DNA of 64,000 bases from NCBI RefSeq assembly GCF_004336805.1, contig NZ_SJXM01000007.1, positions 93,043-157,042 on the forward strand. Direction: 5' to 3'. Both the position numbers and the translations under genes were made by a program. The notes under the pieces are model-generated. The model saw nothing but the letters and a program-made list of their open reading frames with translations. It made no database searches and had not been told where the DNA came from. The stretch's first letter is position 1. Each line of letters begins with the position of its first letter. Shown here piece after piece: positions 47,565-55,523 of this stretch. The DNA comes from Aeromicrobium sp. IC_218. GTDB lineage: Bacteria; Actinomycetota; Actinomycetes; Propionibacteriales; Nocardioidaceae.

Positions 47565-48017
47565 CGGACGCCAGCGCCTGACGCTGTAGAGCAGCAGCGC
47601 CCACGCGGCGATCGCCGACACGGCCAGGCCGAGGCCCGTGCCCCAGCCCCCGGCGGGCAGGTGCGGGCCCAGGCCGATGCCCAGCACCTCGAGCTCAGGG
47701 ATGCGCGGGTCGATCGTCCACACGACGGCCAGGGCCATGAGCCAGACGCCGCCCAGGAAGCTCAGCGCGATGCGCGGCCAGGTGGCGACGCCGTAGCGCG
47801 CGGCCTCGACCGCCTTCGTCTCGAGCGGGTCGAGCACCCGCGCCGCCCAGGTGTAGTGGCGCGAGAGCAGCGCGACGCCGGCGACGAGCACGATCGTGCC
47901 CGGACCGGGCAGGGGCATGAGCGGGATGCCGACGACCACGAGCAACCAGCCGAGCGTCAGCGACCCCGTGCGGGAGAACCACCTCTGTGCGCCGCCCGCT
48001 GCCATGCGTCCAAGCAT
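47496..48017 (-). CDS. PGPGW-family transmembrane protein
   Basis: 173 residues from ATG at 48017, after an AGGGG; another ATG 12 nt on is possible. The signature is VVVGIPLMPLPGPGTIVLVAGVALLSRHYTWAARVLDPLETKAVE with the PLPGPG motif. Helices at the start (SLTLGWLLVVVGIPLM), IALSFLGGVWLMALAVVW and GLGLAVSAIAAWALLLY. Function unknown; TIGR02611-type members occur widely in actinobacteria. Its last 23 codons overlap the 3' end of the convergent 121-aa protein gene, so both cannot be free to change in that stretch. Confidence 0.8.
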   Translation of the reverse strand: MLGRMAAGGAQRWFSRTGSLTLGWLLVVVGIPLMPLPGPGTIVLVAGVALLSRHYTWAARVLDPLETKAVEAARYGVATWPRIALSFLGGVWLMALAVVWTIDPRIPELEVLGIGLGPHLPAGGWGTGLGLAVSAIAAWALLLYSVRRWRPSPQDGDEDVDEREGTDGMEEAR

Positions 48018-48087
48018 GCCAGGCACCCCTGACGACCACACGGCTGCTGGAGTCGCCGAGGTTGGGGCGGGACGGTTGACTGTCCGC

Positions 48088-49395
48088 GTGAACAAGGCAG
48101 CCGCGCTCCACTCCCTCGCCGAGGACGCCCTCGGCATGCCCCTCCCCGTCCGCCTGCGCCTGTGGGACGGGAGCGTGGCGGGCCCGTCCGGCGCCCCGAC
48201 CGTCGTCGTGTCCGACAAGCGCGCCCTGCGCCACGTCCTGCACTCCCCCGGCGAGCTCGGCGTCGCCCGCGCCTACGTGAAGGGCTGGCTGGACGTCGAG
48301 GGCGATCTGGGCGACGGCTTCCGGACGTTGTGGGCCGCCGTGCGTGACGCGCGTGCGGCCGACCCGCAGGCCGGTCAGGTGCGCATCACGCCGCGGCTCG
48401 CCGCGCGGGCCGCGTGGCTCGCGGTGCGGGTCGGCGCCGTCGGCCGTCGTCCCGAGGTGCCCGCCGCCGAGGCGCAGCTGAGCGGCGACCTGCACTCGCG
48501 CGAGCGCGACCGCGAGGCCATCTCGCACCACTACGACCTGTCCAACGACTTCTACGAGCTCGTGCTCGACCCGCAGATGACGTACTCGTCCGGCTTCCAC
48601 CGCACGCCGGACGTCCCGCTCGAGCAGGCCCAGCGCGACAAGCTCGACCTGGTCTGCCGCAAGCTCGACCTCGGCCCGGGCAAGCGGCTGGTCGACATCG
48701 GCTGCGGGTGGGGCGCGCTGGCGCTGCACGCCGCCGAGCACTACGGCGTCCACGTCGTGGGCGTGACGCTGTCGTCCGAGCAGCGCGACTTCGTCCTGGC
48801 CCGGGCGGCCGAGCGGGGCCTGGCCGGGCGCGTCGACGTGAGCCTGCGCCACTTCCGCGACCTCAGCGGCGCCGGGGTCGGCGACGGCCAGATCGACGCG
48901 GTCGCGTCCCTGGAGATGGGCGAGCACGTCGGCGACGCCGAGTACGCCGAGTTCACCGCGGCCATCCACCGCTACCTGCGCCCCGGCGGCCGGGTGCTCA
49001 TCCAGCAGATGTCGCGCAGCAACGGTCAGAAGGGTGACCGTCCCGGCGGTGGCCCGTTCATCGAGACCTACATCGCGCCCGACATGCACATGAAGCCGCT
49101 GTGGCGCACGCTCCAGATGATCAGCGAGCCGGGCCTCGAGATCCGCGACGTCCAGGCGCTGCGCGAGCACTACCCGCTCACCGTCGCCGGCTGGCTGCAC
49201 AACCTCGAGTCGCACTGGGACGAGGCGGTCCGCGTGGCCGGCATCGAGAACGCCCGGGTCTGGCGGCTCTACCTGGTCGGCGGCGCGCTGGCCTTCGAGG
49301 AGAACCGCATGGGCGTCGACCAGGTGCTCGCGGTGAAGCCCGGTCCGGACGGCGCGAGCGCCTTCCCGCTCGTCCGCGACTGGGACGACGCGTGA
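48088..49395 (+). CDS. SAM-dependent fatty-acyl-phospholipid methyltransferase (CFA synthase family)
   Basis: 435 residues from GTG at 48088. An N-terminal domain with TVVVSDKRALRHVLHSPGELGVARAYVKGWLDVEG, then the methyltransferase: REAISHHYDLSNDFYELVLDPQMTYSSG, LDLGPGKRLVDIGCGWGALALHAAEHYGVHVVGVTLSSEQ (SAM loop DIGCGWG), DAVASLEMGEHVG (catalytic/bicarbonate-binding region) and RPGGRVLIQQMSR. It adds a methyl or methylene group to double bonds of membrane lipid acyl chains, making cyclopropane, 10-methylene or tuberculostearic-type chains. It is coupled by GTGA to a DUF1295 protein; an FAD-dependent BfaA/TmsA partner is not adjacent. Confidence 0.92.
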   Translation: MNKAAALHSLAEDALGMPLPVRLRLWDGSVAGPSGAPTVVVSDKRALRHVLHSPGELGVARAYVKGWLDVEGDLGDGFRTLWAAVRDARAADPQAGQVRITPRLAARAAWLAVRVGAVGRRPEVPAAEAQLSGDLHSRERDREAISHHYDLSNDFYELVLDPQMTYSSGFHRTPDVPLEQAQRDKLDLVCRKLDLGPGKRLVDIGCGWGALALHAAEHYGVHVVGVTLSSEQRDFVLARAAERGLAGRVDVSLRHFRDLSGAGVGDGQIDAVASLEMGEHVGDAEYAEFTAAIHRYLRPGGRVLIQQMSRSNGQKGDRPGGGPFIETYIAPDMHMKPLWRTLQMISEPGLEIRDVQALREHYPLTVAGWLHNLESHWDEAVRVAGIENARVWRLYLVGGALAFEENRMGVDQVLAVKPGPDGASAFPLVRDWDDA

Positions 49396-50198
49396 GCCCG
49401 AACGACCTGTCGCAGACCGGTTGGGCGCTGCTCGCCGGGGCCGTCGCGGTCCTGCTGACGATGGCCCTCACGTACCTCTGGGCCCGGCGGACCGGCCTGC
49501 TCTCGGTGGTCGACACCGTGTGGGGCCTGGGGTTCGTGCCAGTCGCCGTCGCCGCCACGATCGTCTCGCTGGCCGGCGACGGGGACGCGCTGACGCGGTG
49601 GCTGCTGCTCGGGCTCACCACCGTGTGGGCGGTCCGGCTCGGCACCCACGTCCACCGACGCAACCACGGCAAGGGCGAGGACCCGCGCTACCAGGACGTC
49701 CTGGACCGCCACCCCGACCGCAGCTTCGGGCAGACCGCGGTGCGCAGCGTCCTCGGGCCGCAGGGGCTGGGCATGTACGTCGTCGCGGCGCCGCTCATGG
49801 TCGGCCCGCAGAACGAGGGCCACGTGACCTGGCTCGTCGTGCTCGGCGTCGTGGTGTGGGCGGTCGGCCTGTTCTTCGAGACGGTCGGCGACCGCCAGCT
49901 CGAGGTCTACAAGCGCGACCCGGCCAACCGGGGCCAGGTCATGGACACCGGGCTGTGGCGATACACCCGGCACCCGAACTACTTCGGCGACGCGTGCGTG
50001 TGGTGGGGCCTGGGCCTGCTGGCCGCCTCGTCGTGGCCGGGCGTCGTCGCCCTGATCGGCCCGGCGGTCATGACCTACTCGCTGGTCAACGTCACCGGGG
50101 CCAAGCTCAACGAGCAGGGTCAGCAGCGCAAGCCCGGCTGGGAGTCGTACGTGCGGCGGACGAGCTACTTCGTCCCGCTGCCCCCGCGCAAGGGCTGA
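49392..50198 (+). CDS. DUF1295 membrane protein, steroid-5-alpha-reductase-like
   Basis: 268 residues from GTG overlapping the methyltransferase stop. Six or more hydrophobic helices with the conserved LSVVDTVWGLGFVPVA, GTHVHRRNHGKGEDPRYQDV, GLFFETVGDRQLEVYKRDPANRGQVMDTGLWRYTRHPNYFGDACVWWGLGLLA and the terminal GWESYVRRTSYFVPLPPRKG. RYTRHPNYFGD is the DUF1295 signature, related to delta-sterol reductases and isoprenylcysteine methyltransferases. Found beside CFA-type methyltransferases, so it may reduce or modify the methylated acyl chain. The activity has not been read from sequence. Confidence 0.88.
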   Translation: MSPNDLSQTGWALLAGAVAVLLTMALTYLWARRTGLLSVVDTVWGLGFVPVAVAATIVSLAGDGDALTRWLLLGLTTVWAVRLGTHVHRRNHGKGEDPRYQDVLDRHPDRSFGQTAVRSVLGPQGLGMYVVAAPLMVGPQNEGHVTWLVVLGVVVWAVGLFFETVGDRQLEVYKRDPANRGQVMDTGLWRYTRHPNYFGDACVWWGLGLLAASSWPGVVALIGPAVMTYSLVNVTGAKLNEQGQQRKPGWESYVRRTSYFVPLPPRKG

Positions 50199-50213
50199 GC
50201 GGGGCGCGACCCG

Positions 50214-50903
50214 TCAGGCGCTGACGAAGACGTGCGAGGCGGCGTCGTGGTCGATCTCGGCGGTCTCGCCCTGGCGGGCGACGGTGATGCCGCTGATCGT
50301 GCGCGAGACCAGGATGTCGTTGCCCGGCAGCGCTCCGACGCGGCGCAGCACCGACATGACCTCGGTGTCCTTCTGCAGCTCCTCGGCGATGCGGCGCACC
50401 ACGACGCGCGACGGCTCGGTGGCACCGGCCACCTGCGGCAGCGGCAGGACGCCGTCGAGGAAGGAGTTGACCATGCCGTGCGGGTCGCCGAGCTCGGCCA
50501 GGCCGGGGATCGGGTTGCCGTAGGGCGACTCGGTGGGGTGCTCGAGCAGCTCAATGAGGCGACGCTCCACCTGCTCGGACATGACGTGCTCCCAGCGGCA
50601 CGCCTCCTCGTGGACGTACTCGATCTCCAGACCGATGACGTCGGTCAGCAGGCGCTCGGCGAGCCGGTGCTTGCGCATGACCCGCGTGGCGAGCTGACGG
50701 CCGCGCTCGGACAGCTCCAGGTGGCGGTCGCCGCCCACCGTGAGCAGGCCGTCGCGCTCCATGCGCGCCACCGTCTGGGACACGGTCGGACCGCTCTGGT
50801 GCAGCCGCTCGGCGATGCGCGCGCGCAGCGGGACGATGCCCTCCTCCTCCAGCTCGAAGATGGTGCGGAGGTACATCTCGGTGGTGTCGATCAGGTCGCT
50901 CAC
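50214..50903 (-). CDS. ideR: Iron-dependent transcriptional regulator IdeR/DtxR
   Basis: 229 residues from GTG at 50903 after TGGGGTCC; an ATG at 50912 lacks an RBS. Starts SDLIDTTEMYLRTIFELEEEGIVPLRARIAERLHQSGPTVSQTVARMERDGLLTV, almost exactly the IdeR helix-turn-helix. Metal ligands are present: M10-like in TTEMYL, H and E in MRKHRLAERLL, C, E and H in EACRWEHVMSEQ. The SH3-like domain follows (RVGALPGNDILVSRTISGITVARQGETAEIDHDAASHVFVSA). Represses iron uptake and controls storage genes when Fe2+ is plentiful. It is divergent from the photolyase gene by 92 bp. Confidence 0.95.
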   Translation of the reverse strand: MSDLIDTTEMYLRTIFELEEEGIVPLRARIAERLHQSGPTVSQTVARMERDGLLTVGGDRHLELSERGRQLATRVMRKHRLAERLLTDVIGLEIEYVHEEACRWEHVMSEQVERRLIELLEHPTESPYGNPIPGLAELGDPHGMVNSFLDGVLPLPQVAGATEPSRVVVRRIAEELQKDTEVMSVLRRVGALPGNDILVSRTISGITVARQGETAEIDHDAASHVFVSA

Positions 50904-50995
50904 GGACCCCATTGTGTCGCATCGGTGGGCGAGGACCCGAACCCGTCTCCGCGCCTCGTCTGGCGCCGGGGCACGGGACCGGCCAGAGTCGTGAC

Positions 50996-52357
50996 GTGCC
51001 CTCCAGCGTCCTGTGGTTCCGCCGCGACCTGCGGCTCGGCGACAACCCCGCCCTCGTGGACGCGATCGCGGCCGCGGACGGTCGCGTCGTCCCGCTCTTC
51101 GTGCTCGACGACACCCTCTGGGGCCCGGCCGGGGACGTCCGGCGCGCGTACCTGGCGGCGTCCCTGCGCGACCTGTCCGAGCGCGTCGGCGGCCTGCACG
51201 TCGTGCACGGCGACCCGGTCGCCGAGGTGCCGCGCGTGGCCCGGGCCGCCGGCGCCGCGAGCGTCCACGTCGCCGCCGACTACGGCCCCTACGGCGCACG
51301 GCGCGACGAGGCCGTCGAGCGGGCGCTGGCCGACGACGGGGTCGCGCTCGTGCGCACCGGCTCGCCGTACGCCGTCGCCCCCGGCCGCCTGAGCACGAAG
51401 ACCGGCACGCCGTTCAAGGTGTTCACCCCGTTCCACCGGGCCTGGACCGAGCACGGCTGGCGGGCTCCCGCGCCGGACGTGGACCCGGCCGCCGTCGACT
51501 GGCAGACCCCGCCGGGCCGGACGCACGCGATCCCCGACGCCCGCGTGCCCGACGGCACCGACCTGCCCGACGCCGGGGAGGACGCGGCCCGCCGGCACTG
51601 GCGCACCTGGCTGGACGCCCACGTCCGCGACTACGACGACACCCGCGACGTCCCGGCCCTCGAGCGGGGCACGTCGCGCATGTCGGTGCACCTGAAGTGG
51701 GGCGAGATCCACCCGCGGACGATGCTGGCCGACCTGGCGCCGCTGCGCTCCCGCGGCGCCGGCGCCTACACGCGCCAGCTGGCCTGGCGCGACTTCTACG
51801 CCGGCGTCCTGCACGAGCGTCCGGACTCGGCCCGCGACTACTACGACCGGCGCTTCGCGCACATGGAGTACGACGAGCCCGGCGGCGACCTGGACGCGTG
51901 GCGCGAGGGACGCACGGGCATCCCGATCGTGGACGCCGGCATGCGCCAGCTGCGGGCCGAGGGCTGGATGCACAACCGCGTCCGGATGATCACCGCCAGC
52001 TTCCTGGTCAAGGACCTGCACCTGGAGTGGCAGCACGGGGCCCGCCACTTCCTGGGTCACCTCGTCGACGGCGACCTGGCCAACAACCAGCACGGCTGGC
52101 AGTGGGTGGCCGGTTGCGGCACCGACGCCGCGCCCTATTTCCGGGTGATGAACCCGGTGTCGCAGGGCAAGAAGTTCGACCCCGACGGCGCGTACGTCCG
52201 CCGCTGGGTGCCCGAGCTCGCCGACGTCCCCCGCGGGTTCGTCCACGAGCCGTGGGAGATGCCCGAGCCGCCCGCGGACTACCCGCCCCCGCTGGTCGAC
52301 CACGCCGCCGAGCGTCGGGAGGCGCTGGCCCGGCTGGCCGCCCTGCGCGACCGGTAG
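50996..52357 (+). CDS. Deoxyribodipyrimidine photolyase (class I CPD type)
   Basis: 453 residues from GTG. Blue-light FADH- enzyme repairing cyclobutane pyrimidine dimers. The antenna-binding N-terminal domain starts SSVLWFRRDLRLGDNPALVDAI; the FAD domain shows GTSRMSVHLKWGEIHPRTM, GAYTRQLAWRDFYAGVL, the GREGRTGIPIVDAGMRQLRAEGWMHNRVRMITASFLVKDLHLEWQHGARHF core, and LVDGDLANNQHGWQWVAGCGTDAAPYFRVMNPVSQGKKFDPDGAYVRRWVPEL. The order and residues of electron-transfer tryptophans in the WQW and neighbouring positions look intact. The stop codon TAG is inside the next gene's -10 element. Confidence 0.96.
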   Translation: MPSSVLWFRRDLRLGDNPALVDAIAAADGRVVPLFVLDDTLWGPAGDVRRAYLAASLRDLSERVGGLHVVHGDPVAEVPRVARAAGAASVHVAADYGPYGARRDEAVERALADDGVALVRTGSPYAVAPGRLSTKTGTPFKVFTPFHRAWTEHGWRAPAPDVDPAAVDWQTPPGRTHAIPDARVPDGTDLPDAGEDAARRHWRTWLDAHVRDYDDTRDVPALERGTSRMSVHLKWGEIHPRTMLADLAPLRSRGAGAYTRQLAWRDFYAGVLHERPDSARDYYDRRFAHMEYDEPGGDLDAWREGRTGIPIVDAGMRQLRAEGWMHNRVRMITASFLVKDLHLEWQHGARHFLGHLVDGDLANNQHGWQWVAGCGTDAAPYFRVMNPVSQGKKFDPDGAYVRRWVPELADVPRGFVHEPWEMPEPPADYPPPLVDHAAERREALARLAALRDR

Positions 52358-52360
52358 GTT
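52355..52360 (+). promoter_or_regulatory. -10 element overlapping the photolyase stop
   Basis: TAGGTT; its first three bases are the photolyase stop codon and it ends 6 nt before the ATG at 52367. This is a leaderless-type promoter inside the terminal codon of the upstream gene. Confidence 0.5.
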
Positions 52361-52366
52361 CGCGCC

Positions 52367-53074
52367 ATGGTGACGATCTCGGCTCAGTTCAACGGACCGG
52401 ACGGCTCGGGCAACGGCGGCTACGTCAGCGGCCTGCTCGCCCAGGCGCACGCGACGGACCGGCCGGTCACGGCCACCCTGCGCGTCCCGCCACCGCTCGG
52501 CGCGCCGCTCACCTGGGAGCACGCCGAGGGCCACACCCGGCTGCTGACCCACGGCGGCACAGTCGTCGGCGAGGCGGCGGACGGTGAGTTCGTCCGCGAC
52601 GTGCCGGCCGCCCCCACCGCCGAGCAGGTCGAGCAGGGGCTCGCCGCGTACCCCGGCTTCCGCCACCACCCGTTCGACCGCTGCTTCACCTGCGGCACCC
52701 AGCGCGGCGACGGCGACGGCCTGCGGCTGTTCACCGGACCGGTCGGCGACGACCGGGTGGCTGGCCCGTTCCACGCCCACGAGGCGTTCGCCGAGCCCGA
52801 CGGCACGCTCGGCGCGCCGGTGGCCTGGGCGGCGCTCGACTGCCCGGGCGGATGGGCGGCCGACTTCTCCGAGCACGTCATGGTGCTGGGCCGCATGACC
52901 GCCCAGGTCGTCGAGCCGCTGGTCGCCGGCCGCACCTACGCGTCGGTCGGACGCCTCGCGGAGCGGTCCGGGCGCAAGTTCCTCACCGACACCGCGCTCT
53001 ACGACGACGCCGGGACGCTCGTGGGTCGCGCCGAGCAGGTCTGGATCGAGGTCGACCCCGCCCGCTTCGCCTAG
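52367..53074 (+). CDS. Hotdog-fold (thioesterase-like) protein, unknown function
   Basis: 235 residues. The opening ISAQFNGPDGSGNGGYVSGLLAQ resembles the acyl-CoA thioesterase / acyl-coenzyme A binding halves where G-G-Y/V form the hotdog helix start, and CFTCGTQRGDGDGLRLFTGPVGDDRVAGPFHAHEAFAEPDGTLGAPVAWAALDCPGGWAADFSEHVMVLGRMTAQVVEPLVAG looks like a second hotdog strand set. CFTCG is distinctive. Related proteins occur singly in actinobacteria and are annotated only as thioesterase superfamily. No catalytic residue can be assigned. The stop overlaps the convergent DedA gene by 4 bp (a shared ...CTAG). Confidence 0.7.
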   Translation: MVTISAQFNGPDGSGNGGYVSGLLAQAHATDRPVTATLRVPPPLGAPLTWEHAEGHTRLLTHGGTVVGEAADGEFVRDVPAAPTAEQVEQGLAAYPGFRHHPFDRCFTCGTQRGDGDGLRLFTGPVGDDRVAGPFHAHEAFAEPDGTLGAPVAWAALDCPGGWAADFSEHVMVLGRMTAQVVEPLVAGRTYASVGRLAERSGRKFLTDTALYDDAGTLVGRAEQVWIEVDPARFA

Positions 53075-53745
53075 AGCTGCACGTCGCCGATGAGCGGCGA
53101 CGTCGACGCCCGCCGGCGCACCACGACGTCCCGCTCCAGGGCGGCCAGCTCGGGGGCGGCCACCCCCGGACGCCGTCCGCCGAGCAGGCGCACCAGCAGC
53201 GGCGGCACCACGAGGGACGCGACGGCCACCAGCACGAGCCAGCCCGCGCGGCCGGCCACGTCCGTCAGGGCGTGGCCGACGGCGCCGGCCAGGCTGCCGC
53301 CGCCGACGTAGACCGTCGCCCAGAGCGCCGACCCGCACAGCGAGGCGCCCAGGAACCGGGGGTAGGGCAGGCCCGACGCACCCGCGGCGGCCGGGGTCAG
53401 CGTCCGCACGACCGGCACGAGCCGGGTGAGCACCACGGCCGCGGCCCCGTGCCGGCGCATCGTGGCCGTCGCCCGGTCCAGGTGCTGCACGCCCACGCGC
53501 TGCACGACGCGGGAGCGGCGCAGCCGGTCGCCGTGGCGGCGGCCGAGGACGTAGCCCACGTGGTCGCCCAGGCACGCGCCCACGGTCACGGCGGCACCGA
53601 GGGCCACCGCCGCCCAGCCCCCACCGGCCGTCGCGGCCAGCACGACGACGAACGTCTCCCCCGGCACCACCGCGCCGAGGCCGAGCCCGGACTCGGCGAA
53701 CGCGGCCGCCAGGGCCAGGAGCAGGACCGTCAGCTCGTCCACCAC
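53071..53745 (-). CDS. DedA family membrane protein
   Basis: 224 residues. SNARE-associated/DedA motifs: LLLALAAAFAESGLGLGAVVPGETFVVVLAA (with the E and P positions of the first re-entrant loop), GACLGDHVGYVLGRRHGDRL, VLTRLVPVVRTLTPAAAGASGLPYPRFLGASLCGSALWATVYVGGGSLAG and the C-terminal helix WLVLVAVASLVVPPLLVRLL. DedA proteins flip or transport undecaprenyl phosphate or phospholipids. Arg in LTRLVPVVRT is the conserved F/V-x-R-F/LxPxxR motif. No adjacent partner; it stands divergent from tspO. Confidence 0.92.
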   Translation of the reverse strand: MVDELTVLLLALAAAFAESGLGLGAVVPGETFVVVLAATAGGGWAAVALGAAVTVGACLGDHVGYVLGRRHGDRLRRSRVVQRVGVQHLDRATATMRRHGAAAVVLTRLVPVVRTLTPAAAGASGLPYPRFLGASLCGSALWATVYVGGGSLAGAVGHALTDVAGRAGWLVLVAVASLVVPPLLVRLLGGRRPGVAAPELAALERDVVVRRRASTSPLIGDVQL

Positions 53746-53846
53746 GTCCCCAGGCTGCGCCGTTCCCGTGTCGGGGACGCCAACCCGCCGCGTCCCGCGG
53801 GTGAACGGACGTGCAGGCGTCCGCGGCCCGTGCTGGGGTGGAGGGC

Positions 53847-54338
53847 ATGAGCACCGCCGACGTCGCCACCCGCACCGACCGCCGATCGCCGCGTCCGTGG
53901 CTCGTCCTGGTCGGCCTGCTCGCGGCCACCGCGGTCGTCGCCGCGCTCGGCGCGTGGGCCAACGCCGGCGAGACGACCGGCTGGTACCAGGACGCCGAGA
54001 AGCCGCCGTGGAACCCGCCGAGCTGGGTGTTCGGACCGGTCTGGACCGTGCTCTACGTCGCCATGGCCGTGGCCGCCTGGCTGGTCTGGCGTCGTGGCGG
54101 CGGGCTCGGGCTGTGGTGGACGCAGCTCGCGTTCAACCTGGCCTGGAGCCCGGTGTTCTTCGCGCTGCAGTGGCTGTGGCCCGGCCTCGTGGTCATCCTC
54201 GTGCTCGACGTCCTGGTCGCGCTGTGCGTGTGGCGGTTCCGCCGCTCGTCGGTGGCCGCGGCCTGGCTCATGGTCCCGTACCTGGCCTGGACGCTGTACG
54301 CCACGACGCTCAACGCGGCCATCGCCGTCCTGAACTGA
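53847..54338 (+). CDS. TspO/MBR family protein
   Basis: 163 residues from the ATG at 53847 (GGAGGGC upstream). Five helices with the aromatic-rich family signature: GWYQDAEKPPWNPPSWVFGPVWTVLYVAMAVAAWLVWR, then LWWTQLAFNLAWSPVFFALQWLWPGLVVILVLDVLVALCVWRFRRSS and VPYLAWTLYATTLNAAIAVLN. TspO binds porphyrins and steroids and modulates tetrapyrrole or stress metabolism; in actinobacteria the role is open. Length and helices fit the family. It ends in a shared hairpin with the convergent protease gene. Confidence 0.93.
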   Translation: MSTADVATRTDRRSPRPWLVLVGLLAATAVVAALGAWANAGETTGWYQDAEKPPWNPPSWVFGPVWTVLYVAMAVAAWLVWRRGGGLGLWWTQLAFNLAWSPVFFALQWLWPGLVVILVLDVLVALCVWRFRRSSVAAAWLMVPYLAWTLYATTLNAAIAVLN

Positions 54339-54352
54339 GGGGCGGCGGACGC

Positions 54353-54387
54353 AGCGACGGGGACGACCTGAGGCCGTCCCCGTCGCT
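54353..54387. terminator. Bidirectional hairpin between tspO-like and protease genes
   Basis: A 13-bp perfect stem, AGCGACGGGGACG at 54353-54365 with its complement at 54375-54387, loop of 9 nt, 14 nt after the first stop and facing the convergent gene. Confidence 0.8.
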
Positions 54388-54397
54388 CGCCGGGCGC

Positions 54398-55402
54398 TCA
54401 GCCCTGGGCCTGCTGGTACACCGCCTGCACCACGCTGCCCAGGTAGGGGCCGAACATCCGGTCGCGCTGCGGACCGAGGTTGTACTTGAAGGAGTTGACC
54501 GAGGTCAGCGTGCCCAGCCCGGTCGTCTCGTCGTAGCCGCTGAACCACGGGCCGCCGGACGAGCCGCCGGTCATGTCGCAGACCAGGCCCTGGTCCTGGC
54601 TGCCGCCGTAGGTGTCCTGCGCGACGGTGCCGTGGCACCAGGCCAGCTCCTCGCCGTCGTAGGGCGCGGCCGCCGGGTAGCCGAACGCGTACGTGTAGGC
54701 GCCGCGCGCCAGGTTGAAGCCCACGCCCTGGGCGCCGACCGCGTCGGCCAGCGTCCGGCCGCCGGACGGGCCCACCACGGCGTAGCCGACGTCGTAGTCG
54801 AGGTCGCCCTGGTCGGCCCACTGCGTCGTCGTCAGCAGCTCGGTGGCGGCGAACTGCCCGTACGGGGCACTGCCCCGGTCGTAGGCCGGGACGAAGGTGA
54901 AGTTCGTGGCGAAGTCGCCGGGACCCTCGTTGAGGCAGTGCCCGGCGGTCTGCACGAGGCTCTCATTCGCCGCCTGCGTCGAGCTGCCCGAGCAGACGTA
55001 GTCGCTGCCGGCCAGCGTGAAGAACACCTTGCCGGTCGTGCGCGCCACGGTGCCGCCACCGGAGTACAGCCCGCCGTCGACATCGGCCTGGCGCTTCGGT
55101 CGCGGCGCCGCCGTGCGGCCGCCGACCACCGTCGGAGCGCCCTGGGCGACGGCCCGGTCGGACGAGTCGGACGCCTCGCGCCGGGCGGCGTCGCGCACCA
55201 GCACGTCCGCGTCCTGGGCCCGGCGCATCCGCTCCGGCGTCCAGTAGGTCCCGGCGCGCTCCTGCGCGGCGGTGCTGACGGCGGTGCGCTCGACCGGTGC
55301 GGATGCCGGGTCGGGCGCGGCCCCCGCGGCCGACGGGACGGCCAGGCCGGCGGCGACGAGCGCCCCCAGGCCGGCCATCGAGGCGATGCTGCGACGGATC
55401 AT
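54398..55402 (-). CDS. Secreted trypsin-like serine protease (V8/GluEP-like)
   Basis: 334 residues. A Sec signal peptide MIRRSIASMAGLGALVAAGLAVPSAAGA, then a propeptide of about 80 residues. The catalytic triad is visible: His in VQTAGHCL, Asp in QGDLDYDVGYAVV, Ser in MTGGSSGGPWFSG; Cys pairs CSGSS/GHCL and WCHG/VCDM form the usual disulfides. The S1-pocket region GTLTSVNSF is like small extracellular actinobacterial trypsin-type proteases that cut after Glu or hydrophobic residues. TAGCGT at 55436-55431 and AGGGGGAACC at the start give the promoter and ribosome site. Confidence 0.9.
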   Translation of the reverse strand: MIRRSIASMAGLGALVAAGLAVPSAAGAAPDPASAPVERTAVSTAAQERAGTYWTPERMRRAQDADVLVRDAARREASDSSDRAVAQGAPTVVGGRTAAPRPKRQADVDGGLYSGGGTVARTTGKVFFTLAGSDYVCSGSSTQAANESLVQTAGHCLNEGPGDFATNFTFVPAYDRGSAPYGQFAATELLTTTQWADQGDLDYDVGYAVVGPSGGRTLADAVGAQGVGFNLARGAYTYAFGYPAAAPYDGEELAWCHGTVAQDTYGGSQDQGLVCDMTGGSSGGPWFSGYDETTGLGTLTSVNSFKYNLGPQRDRMFGPYLGSVVQAVYQQAQG

Positions 55403-55430
55403 GGTTCCCCCTGGCTCGTGTGTCCCCTCG

Positions 55431-55436
55431 ACGCTA
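55431..55436 (-). promoter_or_regulatory. -10 element of the secreted protease gene
   Basis: TAGCGT on the minus strand; a transcript starting near 55424 would have a 22-nt leader carrying AGGGGGAACC before the ATG at 55402. Confidence 0.45.
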
Positions 55437-55523
55437 GGCGCGTCCGGGCCCCAGGTGCAGTCTTGACTTCCGTCGCGGCAGTAGTTATTTCGGGCTATGC
55501 GACATGGCCCGGAACGGCCAGGC

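Noticed and set aside
50904..50995. IdeR iron box between ideR and the photolyase gene
   Set aside because: No 19-bp TTAGGTTAGSCTAACCTAA-like sequence is present there or anywhere I could see in the window.
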